Shown here in pieces: positions 1 through 8,174 of a stretch of DNA of 64,000 nt. Under the pieces are notes generated by a model. The model saw only the letters and a program-made list of their open reading frames with translations. It ran no database searches and was not told the DNA's origin. This DNA comes from an uncultured Bacteroides sp. (lineage in GTDB: Bacteria > Bacteroidota > Bacteroidia > Bacteroidales > Bacteroidaceae). The stretch covers positions 52,355-116,354 of the forward strand of contig USEY01000002.1 of the NCBI GenBank assembly GCA_900553815.1, read 5' to 3'. Both the position numbers and the translations under genes were made by a program. Each line of letters opens with the position of its first letter. Position 1 is the first letter of the stretch.

Positions 1-980
1 GACAGAATGTAACCGGACAGTTCCTCAACATCATGGCCAAAGCTTCCATCAAAAAGAACATTGAAACCTGCTTCAGCAAGGCACAAATAGAAATAGCCGA
101 CCTGCTCATTGCTCCTACAGCCATGGCCAAAGCCACCCTGAGCGAAAACGAAATGAGAGCCGGATGTGCCCTGATTGACCTGGGAGCCGAAACTACCACT
201 ATCGTCGTCTACAAGAACAACATACTGCGCTACCTGGCCGTACTGCCGCTAGGCAGCAACAACATTACCCGCGACATTGCCTCGCTGAGGATGGAAGAGG
301 AGGAAGCCGAACTGCTGAAACAGAAATACGGTGACCTGGCCTTTGAAGACGAGAACGAAGAGGAAACGGAAAACACCGAAACCTGCACACTCGAAGACGG
401 CAGAAGCATCGAACTGTCGCTGCTCAACACCATCATCGAAGCGCGCGTAGAAGAGATACTGGCCAACGTATGGAACCAAATCAAGCTCTCAGACTACGAA
501 GACAAACTGCTGTCAGGCATTGTACTGACCGGTGGTGGAGCCAACCTGAAGAACCTGGAGAAAGCCTTCAACAAAGTCTGCAAGACTGAGAAGGTCAAAA
601 TACTGAAAGGTGTAGCCACCGACGTACACGGCTTTAGTGAAGAGCTGAAGAAAGACGGTACCCACAACACCCTGTTGGGACTCCTGATGGCCGGTAGCGA
701 AAACTGCTGCAAGAAGGAAGTGGAAATGCCCAAACCCGAAGCTCCGAAACCCGTTACCCCACCCCAATCCAACGACATGTTCAAAGACGATGACGACCTG
801 AAGGCACAGGAAGAAGCCCTCAGACGCCAGCGCGAAAAAGAGGAGAAGAAGCGCAAGGAGGAAGAAGAAAAACGGAGAAAAGAAAAGGAAAAGCTAATGA
901 AAGAGCGCGAAAAGAAGAAAAAGAAATCGTGGCTCGACTCCTTTGTCAAGGGATTCTTCGACGACGAAAAGCTGAACTGA
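1..980 (+). CDS. ftsA: Cell division protein FtsA (5' truncated by window edge)
   Basis: Actin-like ATPase that anchors FtsZ to the membrane at the division site. The reading frame is open from base 3 without a stop, so the gene starts before the window; the ATG at 33 is internal. The visible part holds the second half of the actin fold: the phosphate-2 stretch ALIDLGAETT, then the adenosine motif VLTGGGANL. An unusually long Glu/Lys/Arg-rich linker (about bases 780-920) follows, then a terminal amphipathic helix with WLDSFVKGFF, the expected membrane-targeting sequence. ftsZ follows after 146 bp, the normal order at the end of the dcw cluster. Confidence 0.95.
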   Translation, partial: QNVTGQFLNIMAKASIKKNIETCFSKAQIEIADLLIAPTAMAKATLSENEMRAGCALIDLGAETTTIVVYKNNILRYLAVLPLGSNNITRDIASLRMEEEEAELLKQKYGDLAFEDENEEETENTETCTLEDGRSIELSLLNTIIEARVEEILANVWNQIKLSDYEDKLLSGIVLTGGGANLKNLEKAFNKVCKTEKVKILKGVATDVHGFSEELKKDGTHNTLLGLLMAGSENCCKKEVEMPKPEAPKPVTPPQSNDMFKDDDDLKAQEEALRRQREKEEKKRKEEEEKRRKEKEKLMKEREKKKKKSWLDSFVKGFFDDEKLN

Positions 981-1126
981 CAACAGTCACGTGCCTGCCC
1001 CATATACCGGCGGCACACTCAAAAAGAAACAAACCGCTACAATCAAGTTATTTACCATAAAGCATCCCCGCCCTACCTCCACAGCTACCGGAGTCGGGGC
1101 ACGGGAGCTATAAAATACCAGACATT

Positions 1127-2422
1127 ATGGATGACATCGTACAATTCGATCTGCCGACAGACTCTCCTAAAATCATCAAAGTCATCGGTGTAGGAGGAGG
1201 AGGTGGAAACGCCGTCAAGCACATGTACAAGCAGGGCATTCACGACGTGACCTTCGTTCTCTGCAATACAGACAGCCAGGCACTGAACAAGTCTGACATA
1301 CCTATCAAAATCCAGTTGGGACGCCAGACCACCGGAGGTCTGGGAGCCGGAAACGACCCCAAGGTGGCACGCGACGCTGCCGAAGAGAGCATTGAAGACA
1401 TCAAGAACCTCTTCAACGACGGCACACAGATGGTATTCGTCACCGCCGGAATGGGTGGCGGAACCGGTACCGGAGCCGCACCCGTAGTGGCACGCACGGC
1501 CAAGGAAATGGGACTACTCACCGTGGGCATCGTCACCATCCCCTTCCTCTTCGAGAAGCGCAAGAAGATTATCCAGGCACTCGAAGGCGTGGAAGAGATG
1601 CGCAAGAGCGTCGACGCACTGCTGGTCATCAACAACGAGCGCCTGCGCGAAATCTATACCGACGGCATGACCACCCTGAAGGACGCCTACGCCAAGGCCG
1701 ATGACATCCTGTCCATAGCCACCAAGAGCATTGCCGAAATCATCACCATGGAAGGCATCATCAACCTCGACTTCCGCGATGTGAAAAAGATTCTGAAGGA
1801 TGGTGGCGTAGCCATCATGTCCACCGGAAAGGCCCGCGGCGAGAAGCGACTGAAGATAGCCATCGAAAACGCCCTCCACTCGCCCCTGCTCAACAACAAC
1901 GACATTGTCAACGCCAAGAAAATCCTCTTCAACATATCGGCCAGCGAAAAGGCTCCTATCCTCATTGAGGAAATGGGCGAGATAGACGCCTTCATGGACA
2001 GCCTCGACCCCAACATCGAAGTTATCTGGGGACAAGCCGACGACCCCACGCTGGACGACGAAGTGAAGATAACCATCCTGGCCACCGGATTTGGCGCATC
2101 GAGCGTGCCCGGCATGAGCGAAATGATGGAAGAGCGCAGCAAGGAAGAGCAGGAACGCATAGAAGAAGAAGAAGCCAAAGAGCAGGAGCGCATTGACCGC
2201 ATCTACGGCCGCGTGGGCAACGAAAAGAAAAAGAAGAAAACCCACACCTACATCTTCAGCGGACAGGACCTGGACAACAACGAGCTCATCAACATGGTGG
2301 AAGACACTCCCACCTACCTGCGCGACAAGAGCACCCTGAACAAGATGAAAAACAAAGCCACCATCGAAGAAGAAACTGCTGCCGACGACAACTTCGACGA
2401 GGGCGGAGTCATCAAGTTCTGA
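1127..2422 (+). CDS. ftsZ: Cell division protein FtsZ
   Basis: Tubulin-like GTPase that polymerises into the cytoplasmic Z ring. The 431 residues contain the N-terminal GVGGGGGNAV nucleotide loop, the tubulin signature GGGTGTGAAPV (about residue 108) and the T7 synergy loop INLDFRDVK that completes the GTPase site of the neighbouring subunit. The Glu/Lys-rich linker after residue 330 is variable in the family. The protein ends in DEGGVIKF, resembling the conserved C-terminal peptide that binds FtsA. Start chosen at the ATG that gives a normal N-terminus. It lies directly downstream of ftsA. Confidence 0.98.
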   Translation: MDDIVQFDLPTDSPKIIKVIGVGGGGGNAVKHMYKQGIHDVTFVLCNTDSQALNKSDIPIKIQLGRQTTGGLGAGNDPKVARDAAEESIEDIKNLFNDGTQMVFVTAGMGGGTGTGAAPVVARTAKEMGLLTVGIVTIPFLFEKRKKIIQALEGVEEMRKSVDALLVINNERLREIYTDGMTTLKDAYAKADDILSIATKSIAEIITMEGIINLDFRDVKKILKDGGVAIMSTGKARGEKRLKIAIENALHSPLLNNNDIVNAKKILFNISASEKAPILIEEMGEIDAFMDSLDPNIEVIWGQADDPTLDDEVKITILATGFGASSVPGMSEMMEERSKEEQERIEEEEAKEQERIDRIYGRVGNEKKKKKTHTYIFSGQDLDNNELINMVEDTPTYLRDKSTLNKMKNKATIEEETAADDNFDEGGVIKF

Positions 2423-2431
2423 TGAACGGCT

Positions 2432-2476
2432 GATGGATAATGGTTAATGATAAATGGTCAATGGTTAATGCAGAAC
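2432..2476. repeat. Short degenerate TAATGGTTAATG-type repeat tract
   Basis: Just after the ftsZ stop the sequence repeats variants of AATGGTTAATG and AAATGGTCAATGG. Similar GGTAAGTGAT-like tracts occur at 44560-44672 and 45895-45955. No coding capacity is seen; a low-complexity intergenic element of unknown role. Confidence 0.55.
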
Positions 2477-2543
2477 ATTACCATGACCTGCATCATAAAC
2501 TTAAAAACTCAAGAACTTATAAACTCAAAAAAACATACTAACC

Positions 2544-2993
2544 ATGGGATTATTTGAACAAGTCAGCGAAGACATTAAAACCGCCATGAAGGCCAAAGAC
2601 AAAGTGGCCCTTGAAACCCTGAGAAACGTGAAGAAAGTATTCCTCGAAGCCAAAACAGCTCCCGGAGCCAACGATACACTGAACGACGCCGACGCCCTGA
2701 AGCTCATTCAGAAGCTGAGCAAGCAAGGCAAGGACGCCGCCGAAATCTACATCCAGCAAGGACGCCAAGACCTGGCCGATGCCGAACTGGAACAAGTAAA
2801 AGTAATGGAGCGCTACCTGCCCAAGCAACTCTCGGCCGAAGAGCTGGAAGCTGCCCTGAAGGAAATCATTGCCGAAACTGGTGCCACCAGCGGCAAGGAC
2901 ATGGGCAAGGTGATGGGCGTAGCCACCAAGAAACTGGCCGGCCTGGCCGAAGGACGGGCCATCTCGGCCAAGGTGAAAGAACTGCTGGGCTAA
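2544..2993 (+). CDS. GatB/YqeY domain-containing protein
   Basis: A 149-residue, all-helical YqeY family protein. The family is related to the C-terminal tRNA-binding tail domain of the GatB amidotransferase subunit; its own function is not firmly established. The N-terminal MGLFEQVSEDIKTAMKAKDK and the central VKVMERYLPKQLS are typical of the family. The length matches family members (about 150). It is 121 bp after ftsZ in the same direction and ends before the strong hairpin at 3036-3124, so it probably closes the division-gene transcript. No signal peptide; cytoplasmic. Confidence 0.9.
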   Translation: MGLFEQVSEDIKTAMKAKDKVALETLRNVKKVFLEAKTAPGANDTLNDADALKLIQKLSKQGKDAAEIYIQQGRQDLADAELEQVKVMERYLPKQLSAEELEAALKEIIAETGATSGKDMGKVMGVATKKLAGLAEGRAISAKVKELLG

Positions 2994-3035
2994 TGCCACA
3001 GTGCTGACCACACCGAAGGCGACCGACCGCCACAC

Positions 3036-3124
3036 AAAAGGCGCGGATTGCACGGAAAGACACGGACCGCAGTAAGACGCAACGTCTTATCTACTCCGTT
3101 CCTCCCACGCAACCCGCGCCTTTT
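3036..3124 (+). terminator. Long hairpin after the ftsZ-yqeY genes
   Basis: Perfect 11-bp arms AAAAGGCGCGG (3036-3046) and CCGCGCCTTTT (3114-3124), followed by TTCATTTT. A second small stem TAAGACG/CGTCTTA lies inside the loop, giving a branched structure. The position after the last + gene and before a convergent - gene fits a terminator. Confidence 0.65.
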
Positions 3125-3195
3125 CATTTTCACGAAAACCGTATGCTTCCTACCCCTTTCGCAGCCCCTTCAGAAGGCGTCCTGACAACGCTCCC

Positions 3196-3305
3196 GATAG
3201 CAGTACACTCCCAGCCTGACAGCAGTTAACTCCCCAGCCGATAACAGTTAACTCCTAACGCGATAGCAGTGGACTGCTGACACGATAGGAGTACACTGCT
3301 AACAA
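3196..3305. repeat. Five 22-bp palindromic repeat units (family A, copy 1)
   Basis: Five consecutive units starting at 3196, 3218, 3240, 3262 and 3284, exactly 22 bp apart, each a variant of GATAGCAGTTAACTGCTAAC plus two bases. The core AGCAGTTAACTGCT is palindromic, but several units have only one intact half. Located between the convergent yqeY-like and PL8 genes. The same family recurs at 11533-11642 and 43141-43228. Confidence 0.85.
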
Positions 3306-3350
3306 ACAAGGGATAAACAGCACCCAAAAGACGTCTCAAACCAGACAGAA

Positions 3351-3416
3351 AAGGGAGGAAGAACAGCCTCCACACTGTGTACCGTTGCAGTACAACAAGG
3401 CAGTTCTTCCTCCCTT
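3351..3416 (-). terminator. Hairpin downstream of the PL8 gene
   Basis: Perfect 14-bp arms AAGGGAGGAAGAAC (3351-3364) and GTTCTTCCTCCCTT (3403-3416). It lies 26 bp past the stop codon of the minus-strand lyase gene and probably ends its transcript. Confidence 0.7.
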
Positions 3417-3442
3417 CAATATCTTAACAGCAATTCTGCTTT

Positions 3443-6400
3443 TCAGTCTTTCACCAGCTCCACCTCCAGGCTGGCACCATCCTTGCAGGCAAAACGCAGC
3501 ACAGTGGCTTTCTTGTCGGCCGACACAAGCTGACAATGGGGAGTTTCTTTCACTTTCCAGCGTCCTTTCAGCGTAATGGTCAGTGGCATTTCGGCACTCT
3601 TATTGAACTTCCAGGGACGCGAATAGATGCTACGCTCCACGCGCTTGCCATCCTTGTCCAGCAGTTCGTCGCTGGGACCGCTATACAGGGCCAAGTCGGG
3701 CTGAGCCACGGTCAGCAGCACCTTGTCTTTCTGACGGTCTATCATCACCAGACACGAGGTGTCGGCTTTCTGCAACAGGCCATCGGAAGGTAGACGGTCA
3801 GGCGTTTCAAACAGAACGTATGACATGACATCCTGTCCCAGCCAGCGCACGATGTGAGCGTTGCGGTCACACTGCAACACCTTGTAGGCTGGCTTACGGG
3901 CAAAGGCCTGGAGTGATTTGGCGTCGGTACGCGGCAACACGGCATATTCATAACTTGCGCCTTTGGGAGCCTTGCCGTGGTCAATCACCAGTGACACCCA
4001 GTCGCCGCTGGTTGGCTTGGTGCTACGTTCGCCCACAGTCACTTGGGGGAAATCTTTGGAGAAGCGGGCAGTGGCCTGTACGCCCTTGGGCAGGTAGTAG
4101 CCCACGCCGTTGGGGTCGATATACGTAGTGCCGTCGCTCTGATAGCCATCCCAGTATTGCTTGAAGGCAGGTGTGGTGGCTGCCAGCTGGAAGACGGTGG
4201 TTTCGGTAGGATACTCCTGGTTGGCGTTTTCTATGTCCGAACCGAGGCAGACGATGGTACCATCCAGGAAGTGATAGGACTTGCGGGCACGCAGCGTACC
4301 GTTGTACTTGTCGTGCTCGTGCAACTTCATGCCGAAGTTTCCGTTGGTATGGCGCTGCGACAGTCCGCCGGCAAAGGCTTCGTCCGAATAGAGCATCTCT
4401 TCCATGCCCGAGAAGCGGTCCACGTTGAGTACCACGGCACGCAACTTATCAAAAGGTATATGCGTGCTGGTAACACCCGGTATGCGATTCCAGTCAAATC
4501 CGTTCTCCTGCCAGCCCGAAGTGCCAAAGGTTACCATCTCGCCGGGCTGTCCGGTCAGTATCTGCATGCTGCCGTGAGCCAGGTAGCGGCCGTAGAAGTT
4601 GGCATCTAGGTAGTGCTCAGCCGCCCAAAGATAGCGCGAATGGCCGCGCACCACAGCCGCCCAGTTGTCGCGCCGCTGTACGCTGACGCAGCCATAACCC
4701 AGTGCCAGGTTACCCTGCGGGTCGGGTTCAGGCAGGAATCCTTGTTCCTCAAAAAGTTTCTTCAGCTGCTTCTCCAGTTTGTTGGAAGTACGAGGCAAGT
4801 AGTCGGGGGCGTTTTCGTCAATGGTTTCCGTGCGCTCCATCAGTCGCAGGTAGGCGGCTGCCAAGTCCGGGTCGTAGGTTTGCTTGCCGTCGGGCGTACC
4901 GGCGAGAGCCAGCATGGCATATTGTATGGGAATCAGCTGTCCTTTGCCATTGGGGTGGCGTCCTGACATAGAGAGTGCCCACTGGCGCGTGTTGCAATAG
5001 AAACGCATGGTAAGGAGAACTTTCTTCACCGTGGCATGTGCCAGTTCAGATACACGGAACTCAGTTCCGCTGAGCAAGTAAATCATGTTGGTGGCACCAT
5101 CCAGCCCGCCTACGGCATAGGCCGGATAGTTGTTGCAATGGTGGAAGCTGGCACCGTCCACCTTGAAAGAACCGTCCAATCCCTCGGTGGGTCGGCAGCC
5201 GTAGTCCAGCCAGCGCGAGAAAGAGCGCAGGTATTGCAGTTTCTCGGGCGTATCTTCCATGATGAGAATACTTGCAATACGTCCTTGCGTCTGGGTATTG
5301 AAGGAGTCAATGTCGATGCCGTTCTTGGTAGGCATGGGATAGACCTCGTTGGTGATGGCATACCAGCGCAGTGTTCTCTCGGCTTCTTCCAGCCGACCGG
5401 CCTGACGAAGCACATCTTTCATCAGGAAGTAGGCCACGTAGATGCCGCGCATGCTATAGCCGTAGTGGTGAATGTTGCCCCAGCAGCTGCCGTAAGTCAC
5501 GCCTTGGTCAGTAATATGGTCGTACATGGCCATGAACTTCTGACGCAGTTCTTCTTGCTCGGGGGTGCCATCGGTGGCGTTGTGGTAGGCAATGGCTATG
5601 CGCTTCATCAAATTCAAATAAGAATTAAGCTCCATGCCCAGTTTGGTAAACATGTCCTTGTCCCAGTTTGGAATCATGCGCTCATAGGCTTCGGCCTGGC
5701 GTACCATGAAGATGGGCATGCCACTCACTTTGCCGTTCTTATAAGTGATTTGGTAAACGTCGTAAGCCTTGCGAATGGCGTTCATTTCCTTGTCGGTCAG
5801 TTTGCCGGGTGTATAGAGCATGTCGCGGAAGCGTTGTTCAATGAGCTGCATTTCTTTTTTCTGCTCATCGCTGACGGGCGTCAAGGCTATATCGGGCTTC
5901 CAGAGGGAGTGCTCGTAGATGAGCAGCCAATGGCTGGTAGTACCTTTGTTGACAAAAGGTACCTGCACATCGGCTGTCTGCTGACGGGAGTCCACCTTGC
6001 TGGCGGTCACGATGTGGTCGAAATAGAGTTTACCTTTCACATCGGGTGCCACAATACGCACTTCGTTCATGCCTTCTTGTGGTGTGCCTTCCATGTCGCG
6101 CTCATAGCACACCCATGCGCCTCGCCAGCCGGTGAAGTTGATGCCGAAGGGGAAGGAAGAACAAACTTTGCCGTCTTTCAGGAACTCAAAGCGTATCTGT
6201 TTGTCCTGCGCCTGCTCGCTGTAGACCCAGACAATGAAAGCCGACAGATAGGTGTCCTTGCCCGTGGGGTCCTTGGGCTCAAACATCAGGTCCTTGGTGA
6301 TGTTCAGTGTGGCACCCGGTTCATAGTCCCAAGCCAGACAGTGCAGGCCATCCTTGTAGTGCTCATCGTTGATAGCGGTCTGTCCGCCGGTAGTCGATAT

Positions 6401-6526
6401 ATAAGCGGGCACCTGTCCGTCCTCGAAGGAGAGCAGACGTTCGTGCTTCACCACTTGTGCGGTGGCCATCGTTGTGGTGGCCAGGAGCATCAACGCTCCG
6501 CTAAAATACTTGCTGAATTGTATCAT
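3443..6526 (-). CDS. Polysaccharide lyase family 8, chondroitin sulfate ABC lyase-like
   Basis: Secreted lyase predicted to split the hexosamine-uronic acid bonds of chondroitin/dermatan sulfate and perhaps hyaluronan by beta-elimination. The 1027 residues match the length of the Bacteroides ABC-type enzymes. A signal peptide ([20 protein letters not shown]) is followed by a beta-sandwich Lyase_N domain, then the alpha-barrel. Near residue 463 sits [10 protein letters not shown] with the expected catalytic His and Tyr; an Arg follows near 518 ([13 protein letters not shown]), and [15 protein letters not shown] near 636 probably carries the catalytic Glu. The C-terminal beta-domains contain the PL8-type CLGSDIEN segment. 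The gene stands alone, without a susCD pair or an unsaturated glucuronyl hydrolase beside it, so its oligosaccharides must be processed by proteins encoded elsewhere. Exact specificity cannot be read from the sequence. Confidence 0.92.
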   Translation of the reverse strand: MIQFSKYFSGALMLLATTTMATAQVVKHERLLSFEDGQVPAYISTTGGQTAINDEHYKDGLHCLAWDYEPGATLNITKDLMFEPKDPTGKDTYLSAFIVWVYSEQAQDKQIRFEFLKDGKVCSSFPFGINFTGWRGAWVCYERDMEGTPQEGMNEVRIVAPDVKGKLYFDHIVTASKVDSRQQTADVQVPFVNKGTTSHWLLIYEHSLWKPDIALTPVSDEQKKEMQLIEQRFRDMLYTPGKLTDKEMNAIRKAYDVYQITYKNGKVSGMPIFMVRQAEAYERMIPNWDKDMFTKLGMELNSYLNLMKRIAIAYHNATDGTPEQEELRQKFMAMYDHITDQGVTYGSCWGNIHHYGYSMRGIYVAYFLMKDVLRQAGRLEEAERTLRWYAITNEVYPMPTKNGIDIDSFNTQTQGRIASILIMEDTPEKLQYLRSFSRWLDYGCRPTEGLDGSFKVDGASFHHCNNYPAYAVGGLDGATNMIYLLSGTEFRVSELAHATVKKVLLTMRFYCNTRQWALSMSGRHPNGKGQLIPIQYAMLALAGTPDGKQTYDPDLAAAYLRLMERTETIDENAPDYLPRTSNKLEKQLKKLFEEQGFLPEPDPQGNLALGYGCVSVQRRDNWAAVVRGHSRYLWAAEHYLDANFYGRYLAHGSMQILTGQPGEMVTFGTSGWQENGFDWNRIPGVTSTHIPFDKLRAVVLNVDRFSGMEEMLYSDEAFAGGLSQRHTNGNFGMKLHEHDKYNGTLRARKSYHFLDGTIVCLGSDIENANQEYPTETTVFQLAATTPAFKQYWDGYQSDGTTYIDPNGVGYYLPKGVQATARFSKDFPQVTVGERSTKPTSGDWVSLVIDHGKAPKGASYEYAVLPRTDAKSLQAFARKPAYKVLQCDRNAHIVRWLGQDVMSYVLFETPDRLPSDGLLQKADTSCLVMIDRQKDKVLLTVAQPDLALYSGPSDELLDKDGKRVERSIYSRPWKFNKSAEMPLTITLKGRWKVKETPHCQLVSADKKATVLRFACKDGASLEVELVKD

Positions 6527-6635
6527 ATCCGATTATGTTCTTTTTTAGATTAGACATAAGAGAATAACCGGATACAAAGAAACACGTCTTCGGGCAAAGA
6601 ATAGGGGTAAAATAGTACATAAGAAGTACAAAAAG

Positions 6636-6670
6636 CTCCGTTAGAGGCAGCCTGCCCTGCCCTAACGGAG
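6636..6670 (-). terminator. Hairpin downstream of the DUF4348 gene
   Basis: Arms CTCCGTTAG (6636-6644) and CTAACGGAG (6662-6670), 9 bp and perfect. On the minus strand it follows the stop of the 6709-7209 gene by 39 bp. Confidence 0.6.
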
Positions 6671-6708
6671 GGAAACAGGCTTCAGCCCTCATGCATTCCC
6701 GCTTCGTG

Positions 6709-7209
6709 TCAGGGATGTTGCGCTTCAAAGTCGCGGTTCTCTTCCTGCACCTGCGACACGGTTTCCTCCAATTCCTCTATCGGAAGTTCGCAATTGTACC
6801 AGTCGGAATAGCAGTCGGTCACATACCACAATCCGTCTATCAGCTCAAATACCACACGCAGCGACTGCTCCGACTCTTCGTAGCCGGCCTCAAATTCCTT
6901 ATAAGCCTCCTCGTTGCGGGTAAAACGGGCAATAAACACACCTCCCTCCTCGTCATCAAAGCGACCCTCTTTCAGGATGTCCGCATTGAGCAGGGGCCAC
7001 TTCTCGCGTGTGAAAGGGAAAGTCACTTCCGTCTCACCATCGTCCTTAAGCAAGACAATAGGCGACTTGAGCGGAAACTTGACCCGCTCGTACTGAAAGG
7101 AAGCACTCGACACGAAACGCTCCAAAAACTTGCCGAACTCCTCGGCTGCCTGCACACCGTTGAGCGCCGAAAACAAAAGAAGGACACTCAACATTCCCAA
7201 ATAGCGCAT
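6709..7209 (-). CDS. DUF4348-like secreted protein
   Basis: A small exported protein resembling the DUF4348 family of Bacteroides; function unknown. I chose the ATG at 7209 (MRYLGMLSVLLLFSALNGVQA), which puts a clear signal peptide at the N-terminus; the frame is open 28 codons further upstream, but those residues look non-coding, and ATGs at 7218 and 7215 are alternatives. The mature part is acidic, with the pattern WYVTDCYSDWYNCELP near the end, typical of a small SnoaL/NTF2-like fold, though that fold is only a guess. The hairpin at 7251-7290 upstream suggests it is not simply co-transcribed with the winged-helix pair. Confidence 0.7.
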   Translation of the reverse strand: MRYLGMLSVLLLFSALNGVQAAEEFGKFLERFVSSASFQYERVKFPLKSPIVLLKDDGETEVTFPFTREKWPLLNADILKEGRFDDEEGGVFIARFTRNEEAYKEFEAGYEESEQSLRVVFELIDGLWYVTDCYSDWYNCELPIEELEETVSQVQEENRDFEAQHP

Positions 7210-7250
7210 AATCATCATATACATATAAATACTACAAAAGCCGCCCGCTA

Positions 7251-7290
7251 CAAACCGCTTCGCCTTTCCAACCGAAAGACATGCGGTTTG
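7251..7290 (-). terminator. Hairpin after the tandem winged-helix genes
   Basis: Arms CAAACCGC (7251-7258) and GCGGTTTG (7283-7290), 8 bp perfect, on the downstream side of the minus-strand gene ending at 7323. Confidence 0.4.
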
Positions 7291-7322
7291 CAACCGGCAG
7301 CCTGCCCAACGACTTGTAGTCG

Positions 7323-7547
7323 TCAGCCGATATAAACATTCACAGCCAAATACAAATACTCTTTCGAACCGTTTTCCTCGCTCTTGAACTCAATCTTGTT
7401 CTCACGTGCCAGCCAGCCAATGGCGGCGTTGAGGTCGCGGTCGGACAATCCCGAAGCTGCTTTCAATTCATTGTATTCCCAGCACCGGTTGTTGTCGAGC
7501 AAACGCCATACAAGTCCCGCATTCACCCCAATGCTTTGCTTATCCAT
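7323..7547 (-). CDS. Small winged helix-turn-helix protein (DUF2582 type), copy 2
   Basis: A 74-residue protein that is almost entirely one winged-helix domain: AGLVWRLLDNNRCWEYNELKAASGLSDRDLNAAIGWLARENKIEF, followed by a two-stranded wing ending YLYLAVNVYIG. It matches the PF10771-type family found in Bacteroidetes; DNA binding is likely but targets are unknown. It lies 2 bp downstream of a clear paralogue (7550-7777) with the same length and the same NVYIG/NFYIG ending, so the two arose by tandem duplication and are probably translated from one message. Confidence 0.82.
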   Translation of the reverse strand: MDKQSIGVNAGLVWRLLDNNRCWEYNELKAASGLSDRDLNAAIGWLARENKIEFKSEENGSKEYLYLAVNVYIG

Positions 7548-7549
7548 AC

Positions 7550-7777
7550 TTATCCGATATAAAAGTTTAACTCAATATACAACAGCTGCTTGCGCCCTAC
7601 CTTGGTTTCTTCAAACTGTATCTTTCCTTCACGAGCCAGCCAGCCGATGGCTGCATTCAGCTCACGGTCGGGCAGTCCGGTAGCCTCCTTCAGTTCCTTA
7701 TACTCCCACTTGCGATGGTCGCCATACAGAATTTGCCAGATAAGTCCGGCATCCTCACCAATCTTTTGTACATTCAT
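7550..7777 (-). CDS. Small winged helix-turn-helix protein (DUF2582 type), copy 1
   Basis: A 75-residue single-domain winged-helix protein with recognition-helix region ATGLPDRELNAAIGWLAREGKIQF. First gene of a two-gene tandem pair; the second copy starts 2 bp after its stop. About 100 bp upstream is a good Bacteroides -7 element (7881-7888). No signal peptide and no second domain, so a ligand or partner is not apparent. Confidence 0.82.
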   Translation of the reverse strand: MNVQKIGEDAGLIWQILYGDHRKWEYKELKEATGLPDRELNAAIGWLAREGKIQFEETKVGRKQLLYIELNFYIG

Positions 7778-7880
7778 AACTTACTCCTTTCTCCCTTAAT
7801 AATTAAGTTTACAGGTTAACAATCACATTTTGCATTCTGCTTGTCGGAAAACGATGTCAGTCTGACAGCAAAACACCTGA

Positions 7881-7888
7881 CAAAGTTA
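7881..7888 (-). promoter_or_regulatory. Bacteroides -7 element for the winged-helix pair
   Basis: CAAAGTTA on the plus strand reads TAACTTTG on the minus strand, matching TAnnTTTG. A clear -33 element is not seen at the usual distance. Confidence 0.5.
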
Positions 7889-8055
7889 TTGTTTTAAAAC
7901 AAAACACCTAAATTTTCCTCACTTTTTTACTACAAAAAAGCAGATTTATTATGCAAACAATACAACCGGAAGCCAAACAGAGCTATTTTCCAACCCTTTA
8001 GAACAGTCTGGCTAATAATAGAAATGTAACAAAAATGACAACTGCAATAAAGAAA

Positions 8056-8133
8056 TCGCCCGACAATCTGTACGTTTCCGACCCAACATCCGAATAAACG
8101 GAGTCCAAGCCACAGATACAGACTGCCGGGCGA
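8056..8133 (-). terminator. Long hairpin downstream of the first sulfatase
   Basis: Arms TCGCCCGACAATCTGTA (8056-8072) and TACAGACTGCCGGGCGA (8117-8133) pair over 17 positions with two wobble/mismatch positions, 42 bp past the sulfatase stop. The remaining 7800-8050 stretch is AT-rich and holds only the promoter noted at 7881. Confidence 0.65.
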
Positions 8134-8174
8134 CAGTATAAGGAAATAACCGTCCGGACAAACCCGCTCAGGCC

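Noticed and set aside
3196..3305. CRISPR array
   Set aside because: Units are contiguous 22-bp repeats with no unique spacers and no cas genes in the window.
5036..6553. 505-codon open frame antisense to the PL8 lyase
   Set aside because: Same reason: reverse frame of a conserved enzyme, no recognisable domain, no promoter.
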